Positions 1 to 6,736 of a DNA stretch of 6,736 nucleotides are shown here, piece by piece. Origin of the DNA: an uncultured Oscillospiraceae bacterium (GTDB taxonomy: Bacteria; Bacillota; Clostridia; Oscillospirales; Ruminococcaceae); the NCBI GenBank assembly GCA_934454435.1, contig CAKSGA010000112.1:1-6736 (forward strand), read 5' to 3'. How positions within the stretch are numbered: the stretch's first letter is position 1; each line of letters begins with the position of its first letter. The position numbers and the translations under genes are program-made. The notes under the pieces are model-generated. The model made no database searches and was not told the origin of the DNA. It saw nothing but the letters and a program-made list of their open reading frames with translations.

Positions 1-64
1 TGGAGTGATGACGCAGATGCGCCTTTATCGACAGCCTGAGGGTTGCGAGAAATCGCAGCCCATA
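1..64 (-). repeat. Left copy of a ~65-bp dispersed/inverted repeat, 3' of yajC
   Basis: Read on the minus strand from 64 to 1, this matches 6671-6736 read on the plus strand almost throughout. Thirty bases (39-10 here, 6698-6727 there) are identical. After one mismatch a further seven (8-2 and 6729-6735) match. The upstream part is a hairpin with stem arms 61-53 and 48-40. In the yajC-sense RNA it has one C/A mismatch at 58/43; on the plus strand that pair would be a G-U wobble. The copy starts 7 nt past the yajC stop codon. It reaches base 1, so the element may continue outside the window. I see no coding potential in it and do not recognise the family. Confidence 0.9.
40..61 (-). terminator. 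Hairpin of the left repeat copy, possible yajC 3' end
   Basis: The stem GGGCTGCGA (61-53) pairs with TCGCAACCC (48-40) across a 4-nt loop, with one C/A mismatch. It sits 9 nt after the yajC stop, where a terminator is expected. The following bases (TCAGGCTGTC) are not a T-run, so this is not a classical intrinsic terminator. It may act as a weak terminator or a 3'-end stabiliser. Confidence 0.35.
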
Positions 65-70
65 TTTTGT

Positions 71-469
71 TTACTTGATCTCAGCAGGCTTGTCGTCCTT
101 GCCCTTCTTCTTTTTCTTGGGGGCTGCGACTTCGGCGGGAACCTCATGAACGGTGTTGTTCTTGGCGATAGCGGATTTCAGCACACGGATCTTGGTGCGG
201 TCGCTGCCGGTTTCCAGCAGGACTGTGTCCTCCTTGACGGAAAGGACTCTGCCGATGATACCGCCGTTTGTGATGACCTCGTCAGCCACCTGGATATTGT
301 CGAGCATGCTCTGCATTTCCTTGGTGCGCTTCTTCTCCGGACGGATTATGAAGAAGTAGAAGAATACAACGATAAGCGCAAGCGGAATGAGCATGGTCAG
401 CATGCTTGCTGCGCTCTGTGTACCGGTCGCACCGGATGCTGCCTGGGATATGATTGCAAGTGTTGTCAT
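71..469 (-). CDS. yajC: Preprotein translocase accessory subunit YajC
   Basis: YajC is the small single-pass membrane protein that associates with SecDF and the SecYEG translocon and modulates protein export; it is usually not essential. The 132-residue product has the standard layout: a short Ala/Ser/Thr-rich N-terminus, one hydrophobic helix at about residues 25-42, the family's RPEKKR signature directly after it at 43-48, and the soluble domain with VADEVITNGGIIGRV (61-75). The C-terminus is a Lys-rich tail (PKKKKKGKDDK, 118-128). The start at 469 is supported by GGAGG (481-477) seven bases upstream. A promoter lies at 526-554. The usual secD/secF and tgt partners are not adjacent here. 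The gene follows the Rnf-like operon on the same strand and could also receive readthrough from it, since no convincing terminator separates them. Confidence 0.95.
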   Translation of the reverse strand: MTTLAIISQAASGATGTQSAASMLTMLIPLALIVVFFYFFIIRPEKKRTKEMQSMLDNIQVADEVITNGGIIGRVLSVKEDTVLLETGSDRTKIRVLKSAIAKNNTVHEVPAEVAAPKKKKKGKDDKPAEIK

Positions 470-491
470 TAGTTGTCCTCCATTATTTACC

Positions 492-504
492 GCCCTTCAC
501 GGGC
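492..504 (-). other. Small hairpin in the yajC 5' leader
   Basis: On the minus strand GCCC (504-501) and GGGC (495-492) can pair across a 5-nt loop (GTGAA). This lies between the predicted transcription start near 519 and the Shine-Dalgarno sequence at 481-477. It is short, has no T-run, and may simply stabilise the leader. Confidence 0.3.
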
Positions 505-525
505 ATTATTTACAAGTACCATATT

Positions 526-554
526 ATTATAGCCTAAATCCTGCTATAAATCAA
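526..554 (-). promoter_or_regulatory. Sigma-A promoter for yajC
   Basis: On the minus strand there is a -35 box TTGATT (554-549), a 17-nt spacer and a perfect -10 box TATAAT (531-526). A start near 519 would give a leader of about 50 nt before the yajC ATG. The promoter sits in the 109-nt gap between the end of the glycoside-hydrolase-like gene and yajC. Confidence 0.75.
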
Positions 555-578
555 GTAGAACGGCGAAATTTTCACCGA

Positions 579-1763
579 TTATTCAGAATAAACCGTCACG
601 CCGGCGTCGCTGAACGCCCTGCGGACCTCTGAGAGTGAACTTTCGGAGAACCCGGAAGCCGGCAGCCTTACTGCTATCGTCTGTCCCGAGAACATCGCCG
701 ACAGCCTGCCCAGGAACGCCCGGGCGTCCGTGTAGCCTGGCTTGTCGCCGGGGTCGTAGTCTACCAGCAGGGTGACTGTTTTCAGCTTAGTTCGGTTGTC
801 TGCGGGCTCAGCGGAGGTCAGCGCCTGGCTTTCTGAAAGCAGCTCGTCAGCGGATACCTCCAGCAGCACCTCGGCGTCCCCGGCGGATCTCTTGCAGGCG
901 GTGATGACGTTCCACAGAGCTTCCAGACGTGCGGAGTCATCGGCGATGGGGAGGTCCCGCAGGAAGTTGGAGTAATCCTGGTTGTTGAACGCCGGGTACT
1001 TCATGTTCGCAAGGGCTATGCTGCTGAACCCTGCACTGGAGAGCTCGGATGTCACAGCCGCAAGGTACTTCGCCGTGCCGCTGTTGAACGGGTCGAGCCA
1101 GGACTTTCCGCCACGGTCCACGTAAAAGTCATGCCAGATACCGCCGTCCGCTATCATGTAGCAGATATTTTCGCCGGCGTAGGACTGGGTCGTGCGGTCA
1201 AGAAGGGTGTTTATCCTTGCACGGGGAGTAAATCCGGCGCTGCGTATCAGCGATACCACAGCCTCGGCGGAAAGCGTTCCGGTTATCTGCTCCTCGGGGA
1301 CGTCCTTTATGTTCGTCTTGTAGAGGAAGTTTCCGCTCTCGTCCTTCATGGTGACTGCTATATCCGTGCAGCCAGTTCCCTTGACCGCCGCAAGGGCGCT
1401 GTTCAGCGCTTCGGAGCTCGCAAGGGCGCTCTCCTGGAGCACAAACACGCTGGAGTGGTCAGAGCTGGCAGCCTGATCCTCCTGAGTGGGCTCGGTGGTG
1501 CCGGAGCTTCCCCGGGTGCCCTCGGAGGTCGCTCCCTGGGTCTCAGCGGAAACCGGAGGGGTCCATGCGGAGGAGGGCTCGGAGGTGTTGTTCTTGCCGC
1601 TGAGATATTCCATCAGGGGTCTGCCAACGCCATAGCCGACCACAACGAGCGCCGCCACTATCACCACCATCAGTATAACGGTGAGGACTTTCCTGCCGGT
1701 GCTCTTCTTCCGCTGATACAGACTGTATTTGCGGTGTTTTATCTTGATCTTCTTTTTCTTCAT
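579..1763 (-). CDS. Membrane-anchored putative glycoside-hydrolase-like protein (DUF4015-like)
   Basis: The 394-residue product has a very basic cytoplasmic N-terminus (MKKKKIKIKHRK), a transmembrane helix at about 25-46 without a lipobox, a Ser/Thr/Glu/Gly-rich linker (about 56-104), and a globular domain from about 105 to the end that would lie outside the membrane. The domain resembles the TIM-barrel 'putative glycoside hydrolase' family DUF4015. The matching features are TDIAVTMKDESGNFLY (133-148), an AGFTPRARIN strand (176-185), GGIWHDF (207-213), and KSWLDPFN (220-227) followed by the repeated-barrel pattern. The family's usual Asp-containing strand before 'RFP' reads SIALANMKYP (248-257) here, so an expected acidic residue seems absent and catalysis is doubtful. 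The start is supported by GGAGAAG a few bases upstream. The gene is last in the rpe-rnfDEA operon, 15 nt after rnfA, in the slot where a canonical rnf operon carries rnfB. Its substrate is unknown. Confidence 0.7.
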   Translation of the reverse strand: MKKKKIKIKHRKYSLYQRKKSTGRKVLTVILMVVIVAALVVVGYGVGRPLMEYLSGKNNTSEPSSAWTPPVSAETQGATSEGTRGSSGTTEPTQEDQAASSDHSSVFVLQESALASSEALNSALAAVKGTGCTDIAVTMKDESGNFLYKTNIKDVPEEQITGTLSAEAVVSLIRSAGFTPRARINTLLDRTTQSYAGENICYMIADGGIWHDFYVDRGGKSWLDPFNSGTAKYLAAVTSELSSAGFSSIALANMKYPAFNNQDYSNFLRDLPIADDSARLEALWNVITACKRSAGDAEVLLEVSADELLSESQALTSAEPADNRTKLKTVTLLVDYDPGDKPGYTDARAFLGRLSAMFSGQTIAVRLPASGFSESSLSEVRRAFSDAGVTVYSE

Positions 1764-1778
1764 TATCTTCTCCGTTTA

Positions 1779-2375
1779 TCAGAAGTCAGCGGTGTAGCCT
1801 GCAAGCGCATAGAACGCCAGCGAAACTACGCCGATGTAAATCAGCATTATCGGGTAACCACGGAACACACGGGGTATCTTGTCGCTGTCCAGCTTCTCCC
1901 GGGCGACATTCAGCAGGAAGCACGCCAGGAAGAACCCTATGCCTGTGCCGAAGCCGTATCCGATATACGACGGCAGGTCGCTGCCGTAGTTGGAGTTCAG
2001 GAACAGCGCACCGATCACGGTGCAGTTGAAAATCGCCAGGTGAACATATTTGCGCATTCTGCGGAACAGTTTAGGGAACACCCTCCAGAAGAACAGCAGG
2101 GCCAGCACATACAGCGAACCGATTATCGCTGCGTATATCAGCGGCATGAACAGCCAGCCGAACTTCGTAGGGAGCAGTGCCTGGTCCACGAAAAAGGAGA
2201 GAATACTTGCGATGGTGGTCATAGCGGTTATTCCCAGGGCGAAGCCTGCGACCGTGCCGTTCTTCCGGGAAGCGTAGATAGCGACATTGCTGCCGAACGC
2301 CCGGTCAAATATGGCATTCTGCACGAACACGGAAACCATGGCAACGGAAACGATCCTTGCTAGTATCTCCATCAT
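1779..2375 (-). CDS. RnfA-like integral membrane protein of an Rnf/Nqr-type complex (divergent)
   Basis: RnfA (NqrE homologue) is one of two inverted-topology membrane subunits that carry electrons across the membrane in the Rnf ferredoxin:NAD ion-pumping complex. The length (198 residues) is normal for RnfA. The second half matches the family closely: FNCTVIGALFLN (116-127), YGFGTGIGF (140-148), AREKLDSDKIPRVFRGYPI (158-176) and the C-terminal LAFYALAG (186-193). About six hydrophobic helices are visible. Divergence is in the N-terminal half. Where the family has a GLCPFLG-type motif with a cluster-ligand cysteine, this protein reads AFGSNVAIYAS (26-36), with Asn30 at the expected Cys position; the second ligand, Cys118, is kept. 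The gene overlaps rnfE by 4 nt (ATGA). Two adjacent ATG codons (2375 and 2372) are possible starts behind AAGGGGG. Confidence 0.82.
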   Translation of the reverse strand: MMEILARIVSVAMVSVFVQNAIFDRAFGSNVAIYASRKNGTVAGFALGITAMTTIASILSFFVDQALLPTKFGWLFMPLIYAAIIGSLYVLALLFFWRVFPKLFRRMRKYVHLAIFNCTVIGALFLNSNYGSDLPSYIGYGFGTGIGFFLACFLLNVAREKLDSDKIPRVFRGYPIMLIYIGVVSLAFYALAGYTADF

Positions 2376-3007
2376 TCAGCCCCCTTCCGGATATTGTCGG
2401 CGTGCTCGCTGCGACGGCGGCGATGGTTGGTCACCGCACGGCAGACCGCCGCAAGGATACCCACCAGGAAAAATCCGAAGAAAGTCGTCTTGGCGGCGGG
2501 CATTGGGGCGTCGCACACCCGGAAGCCGAAAAGCTGTCCGAATGCGAGGAACTCCCTGAGGATACCCACCACGAAAGCTGCGAGCGCATAGCCCAGGACA
2601 TATACGAAAGCGTCCGCAGCCATCTCGCCGTAGGGCATGAGGTAGAACCGGCTCTCGGTCTTTGCGAGAAGCAGCGAGTTCACCACCAGTATCTCGATGT
2701 AAATCGATATCTGCGAAGCCGTTTCAGGAAACCATGCGTTCATCAGCAGCGCCGTGGGAATGTACATCACCGCTGCCACCCCGACATAGGAAAGAATGCG
2801 GACGGTGTACGCTATCTTCCGGGGAATGAACCGGCATATCAGTATCGAGGTGTAGGATATCATCAGGAAGCTCAGCGTGAGCACCAGAGCCCTCTCGAAC
2901 GTGGTCGCCGCTACGATTATCGGGGCGGTGACAAGCCCGCTCATAAGCACGATGTTCTGGCGGAAAAGGCCGTCAGCGCTGACCCTGGGTAAACGTATCT
3001 TATTCAT
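2372..3007 (-). CDS. RnfE-like integral membrane protein of an Rnf/Nqr-type complex (divergent)
   Basis: RnfE (NqrD homologue) pairs with RnfA in the membrane and shares a [2Fe-2S] cluster with it. The 211-residue product begins like RnfE (GLFRQNIVLMSGL, 13-25). It keeps FIPRKIAYTVRI (60-71), the position of the VVN motif (108-110) and, near the end, GILREFLAFGQLFGF (148-162), typical of RnfE. Both expected ligand cysteines are replaced: the GLCP-type site reads GLVT (Val26) and the VNC-type site reads VNS (Ser111). Cysteines at 58, 165 and 189 lie elsewhere. The C-terminus is a basic tail (HRRRR, 195-199). I chose the start at 3007 rather than the in-frame ATG at 3034 because AAGGAGGG lies about 5 nt upstream and the family begins there. 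It overlaps the end of rnfD by 8 nt (ATGAATAA), which suggests translational coupling. Confidence 0.82.
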   Translation of the reverse strand: MNKIRLPRVSADGLFRQNIVLMSGLVTAPIIVAATTFERALVLTLSFLMISYTSILICRFIPRKIAYTVRILSYVGVAAVMYIPTALLMNAWFPETASQISIYIEILVVNSLLLAKTESRFYLMPYGEMAADAFVYVLGYALAAFVVGILREFLAFGQLFGFRVCDAPMPAAKTTFFGFFLVGILAAVCRAVTNHRRRRSEHADNIRKGAE

Positions 3008-4148
3008 CGCTGCCCTCCTTGCCTGAGCTCTCATCGGGCTCGTCCGTTATGGGGGAAGCAATGGGCTTGCGGCGCTTGTGGCGCTTCACCTTGCCGTCTA
3101 TCGGGGGAGTGTTGTAGCGGTACTTCTCGGGGAGCACTATCTCCTGGGTGTCGGTCAGCTTTATGCCGCCCTGCTGCGCCTTGCTCTTGTTCCCCTCAAA
3201 GGAACTGATGTAGTTGCGTTTCCACCACAGAACGTTCTCCACAATGGTGTCGAAGCAGCAGGAAAGGGCGTTCGTGATGAGCAGTGCAAACACGAAGCAC
3301 AGCTCCACCTTGCCGAAATACCTGAACATCATGACAGTATATCCCAGTACCACGCCGTATATGACTCTTGCGGCACGGCGCTTCGGCAGAATGTACGGCT
3401 CCGCCGCCAGGAATATTATACCGAACAGCAGCGAACCCGTTGAAAGCTCATAGAACACCGACATAAGCGGGTCAGTGCCTACCCTGGGGTACAGCGCAGA
3501 GATAGCGCAGACGGTGGCCAGTGCAGAGATCATTGCGGTGAAGCTGGTGCTGTGCTTTATCAGCATGCATATGCCTACCACCAGAATTACCAGTATGTTC
3601 ACAGTGCCTATAGGTCCCGGGACGCTGCCGAGAAGTATGTCCAGCACTGACTGTGTCGGCACCGTACCGAGTTTCATGCTGTACTCCACCGAACGTGTGA
3701 ATGTTCCGGTATATTCCGAGAACATCGGTATAACTTCTCCGGCTTTGGGATAATACAGCATATCCCCCGGGTAGCATATAAGCAGGAACGCCACGGCTAT
3801 GGCAGGCGGCGAGAACACGAGGTTCTCATTCCCGCCGAACACATGCTTGCCCAGTGCTATGCATATCACCGAAGCCAGTCCCGCCAGGACGTGGGGCATA
3901 CCTGCGGGCATGAGCATGGCGCAGGCAAGTCCCCAGAACAGGACTGCTGGGTCGGTGATGTCGTATTTTATCTTACGTATGCGGCAGCAGACCCAGTCGG
4001 TCAGCATGCAGCAGATGACGCACACCGCCGAAATCATCAGCGGCCGCACCCCTCCACGGAATACCGCCGGGATAAGCAGAGCCGCCATGAACACGAAGCG
4101 CTCAAGGTACAGCTTGCGGGGGTCACGTTGGGTTATTGGGGTTATCAT
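3000..4148 (-). CDS. RnfD-like membrane protein of an Rnf/Nqr-type complex (divergent, with charged C-terminal tail)
   Basis: RnfD (NqrB homologue) is the large polytopic subunit thought to form the ion path and to carry a covalently bound FMN. The 382-residue product has about ten hydrophobic segments. Family landmarks are WGLACAMLMPAGMP (72-85), GKHVFGGNENLVFSPPAIAVAFLLICYP (in two parts, 100-116 and 117-127), SVLDILLGSVPGPIG (167-181), GSLLFGIIFLAAEP (238-251, for the family's ATDP motif) and FALLITNALSCCFD (287-300). The flavin-attachment motif SGAT expected before SVLD is not recognisable; the region reads KLGTVPTQ (159-166). After the last helix there is an unusual charged tail of about 70 residues (from 311), first basic (KVKRHKRRKP, 353-362) and then acidic. 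This makes it longer than most RnfD. AAGGAG lies 4 nt before the ATG, which overlaps the rpe stop by one base (TAATG). Confidence 0.83.
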   Translation of the reverse strand: MITPITQRDPRKLYLERFVFMAALLIPAVFRGGVRPLMISAVCVICCMLTDWVCCRIRKIKYDITDPAVLFWGLACAMLMPAGMPHVLAGLASVICIALGKHVFGGNENLVFSPPAIAVAFLLICYPGDMLYYPKAGEVIPMFSEYTGTFTRSVEYSMKLGTVPTQSVLDILLGSVPGPIGTVNILVILVVGICMLIKHSTSFTAMISALATVCAISALYPRVGTDPLMSVFYELSTGSLLFGIIFLAAEPYILPKRRAARVIYGVVLGYTVMMFRYFGKVELCFVFALLITNALSCCFDTIVENVLWWKRNYISSFEGNKSKAQQGGIKLTDTQEIVLPEKYRYNTPPIDGKVKRHKRRKPIASPITDEPDESSGKEGSDE

Positions 4149-4798
4149 TACGCTCCTTTCTGCGGAGCCCTGAGGGCGGCATTCGCCTGAGCCATATCCT
4201 CCGCCTTGAAAAGACCGGTGCCTGCGACGAGCACGTTTGCGCCTGCCTGCTTCACGAGGGAAGCGGTCTTTGCGTTTATGCCTCCGTCCACCTCGATGTC
4301 AAGCACATCTCCTGCGTGCTCACGCAGAGCCTTTATCTTGTCCAGTGTTTCCGGTATGAACGACTGCCCGCCGTAACCCGGCTCGACAGTCATAACGAGC
4401 ACCATGTCGCACAGCGGAAGCAGGGGGTAGACATCCTCCACAGGGGTCCCGGGCTTTACCGCCAGGGCTGACTTCACGCCGCAGGAGCGTATCAGCTTCA
4501 GTGTACTTTCAGGGTCGCTGTCGCTCTCAATGTGGAAGCTGATGAGGTCCGCCCCCGCTTCTGCGAAGAACTTTATCTGGCTCTCCGGGTCCTTTACCAT
4601 CAGGTGGACATCCAGGAACATGTCCGTTGCCCTGCGCACGCATTTCAGCACCGGGCTGCCGTAGGTTATCTGCTCCACAAAGGCGCCGTCCATAACATCG
4701 AAGTGTATCCAGTCAACGCCGGCTTCACGGCAGCGTGAGAGCTCCCCGGAAATATTGGAAAGGTCGCATGCGAGAAGCGAAGCTGATGTCTTTATCAT
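4148..4798 (-). CDS. rpe: Ribulose-phosphate 3-epimerase
   Basis: This enzyme interconverts D-ribulose 5-phosphate and D-xylulose 5-phosphate in the cytosolic pentose phosphate pathway. The 216-residue length is typical of this TIM-barrel family. Visible signatures are ASLLACD (6-12), WIHFDVMDGAFVEQITYG (30-47), DVHLMV (63-68), VEPGYGGQ (138-145), DIEVDGGIN (167-175) and the phosphate-binding VAGTGLF (191-197). The expected metal ligands are His32, Asp34, His65 and Asp171, and Asp34 and Asp171 are also the acid/base pair. I set the start at 4798, not at the upstream in-frame ATG at 4885, because residue 1 here matches the family and AAGGAC (4812-4807) is 8 nt upstream. An ATG nearer the Shine-Dalgarno is out of frame and stops after three codons. 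rpe is first in the operon with the Rnf-like genes. It is transcribed from the promoter at 4857-4885. Confidence 0.96.
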   Translation of the reverse strand: MIKTSASLLACDLSNISGELSRCREAGVDWIHFDVMDGAFVEQITYGSPVLKCVRRATDMFLDVHLMVKDPESQIKFFAEAGADLISFHIESDSDPESTLKLIRSCGVKSALAVKPGTPVEDVYPLLPLCDMVLVMTVEPGYGGQSFIPETLDKIKALREHAGDVLDIEVDGGINAKTASLVKQAGANVLVAGTGLFKAEDMAQANAALRAPQKGA

Positions 4799-4856
4799 TT
4801 TATCATGTCCTTGTTTTATACAGTATTTTACAGGTACAGTATACCCATACATATAT

Positions 4857-4885
4857 ATTCTATAATAAATATGATTTTTCGTCAA
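4857..4885 (-). promoter_or_regulatory. Sigma-A promoter for the rpe-rnfDEA operon
   Basis: On the minus strand there is a -35 box TTGACG (4885-4880), a 17-nt spacer and a -10 box TAGAAT (4862-4857). A start near 4850 gives a leader of about 50 nt. Upstream of the -35, A-tracts on this strand (around 4898-4915) resemble an UP element. The spacer also contains TATAGA with a 15-nt spacing, a less likely -10. Confidence 0.65.
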
Positions 4886-4919
4886 TAAGCTGGGCGAATT
4901 TTTTTGATATTTTTCAGCT

Positions 4920-6652
<1,733 letters not shown>

Positions 6653-6670
6653 TTTTTGTGACATATTATT

Positions 6671-6736
6671 TATGGGCTGCGAGAATATCGCAGCCCATCA
6701 GGCTGTCGATAAAGGCGCATCTGCGTCGTCACTCCG
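6671..6736 (+). repeat. Right copy of the ~65-bp repeat, 3' of guaB
   Basis: This is the inverted counterpart of bases 64-1, beginning 18 nt after the guaB stop. It consists of an 11-bp perfect hairpin (6672-6698) followed by a conserved tail. The tail contains a second possible stem, GGCGC (6714-6718) with GCGTC (6723-6727), including one G-U pair, around ATCT. The G-U pair would be A/C on the other strand, which hints that the functional RNA is the guaB-sense one. The two copies differ in the hairpin loop, one stem base, one single-base gap, one tail base and the last base of the window. The copy reaches the window edge and may extend beyond. Confidence 0.9.
6672..6698 (+). terminator. Hairpin of the right repeat copy, possible guaB 3' end
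   Basis: ATGGGCTGCGA (6672-6682) pairs perfectly with TCGCAGCCCAT (6688-6698) across the loop GAATA. Position and strength suit a transcript end for guaB. The expected 3' T-run is absent: ATCAGGCTG follows, and the only T-run (6653-6657) is upstream. Termination activity is therefore uncertain. Confidence 0.4.

Noticed and set aside
561..577. Terminator for the rpe-rnfDEA operon after 579
   Set aside because: CGG/CCG arms with an A/C mismatch form only a weak AT-rich hairpin, and no T-run follows on the minus strand.
1131..2363. 410-codon plus-strand frame across the glycoside-hydrolase-like gene and rnfA
   Set aside because: It is antisense to two genes with clear starts and family motifs. 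Its translation is Arg/Gly/His/Gln-rich and resembles no protein I recognise.
4799..4885. N-terminal extension of rpe from ATG 4885
   Set aside because: It would overlap the promoter, and its residues do not match the family. A Shine-Dalgarno stands properly before 4798.

Overview
The window looks like a chromosomal housekeeping segment from a Gram-positive Clostridia-type bacterium, most likely a Ruminococcus-like member of the Oscillospirales. The evidence is strong AGGAGG-type ribosome binding sites, sigma-A promoters with exact or near TATAAT boxes and 17-nt spacers, moderately GC-rich genes separated by AT-rich gaps, and a Firmicutes-style YajC and IMP dehydrogenase. The genus is an inference from protein style, not a database result.

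Layout. Five genes on the minus strand form a tightly packed unit read from about 4798 down to 579: rpe (ribulose-phosphate 3-epimerase), then proteins related to RnfD, RnfE and RnfA, then a membrane-anchored putative glycoside-hydrolase-like (DUF4015-like) protein. Junctions are a 1-nt overlap (rpe/rnfD), an 8-nt overlap (rnfD/rnfE), a 4-nt overlap (rnfE/rnfA) and a 15-nt gap before the last gene. yajC follows on the same strand (469-71) with its own good promoter at 526-554. guaB (5180-6652) runs divergently on the plus strand from a strong extended -10 promoter at 4991-5019. It has a leader of about 154 nt that contains a terminator-like hairpin. The AT-rich gap 4799-5179 therefore holds two back-to-back promoters and the guaB leader.

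The two ends of the window carry copies of the same element of about 65 bp in inverted orientation (1-64 and 6671-6736). Each lies just downstream of a gene (yajC on the left, guaB on the right) and is oriented the same way relative to that gene. The element is a GC-rich hairpin followed by a tail with 30 identical bases. No transposase is present and the genes between are core metabolism, so I read these as dispersed 3'-end repeats rather than transposon ends.

The most unusual content is the Rnf-like trio. Only the three integral-membrane subunits D, E and A are present, in canonical relative order, without RnfC, RnfG or RnfB. By eye alignment, three of the four cysteines that hold the membrane [2Fe-2S] cluster in the RnfA/RnfE (NqrE/NqrD) family are replaced, and the RnfD-like protein lacks a recognisable SGAT flavinylation motif. 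This could be a reduced or repurposed Rnf-derived membrane complex. How it relates to rpe and to the glycoside-hydrolase-like protein in the same operon is not apparent from sequence.
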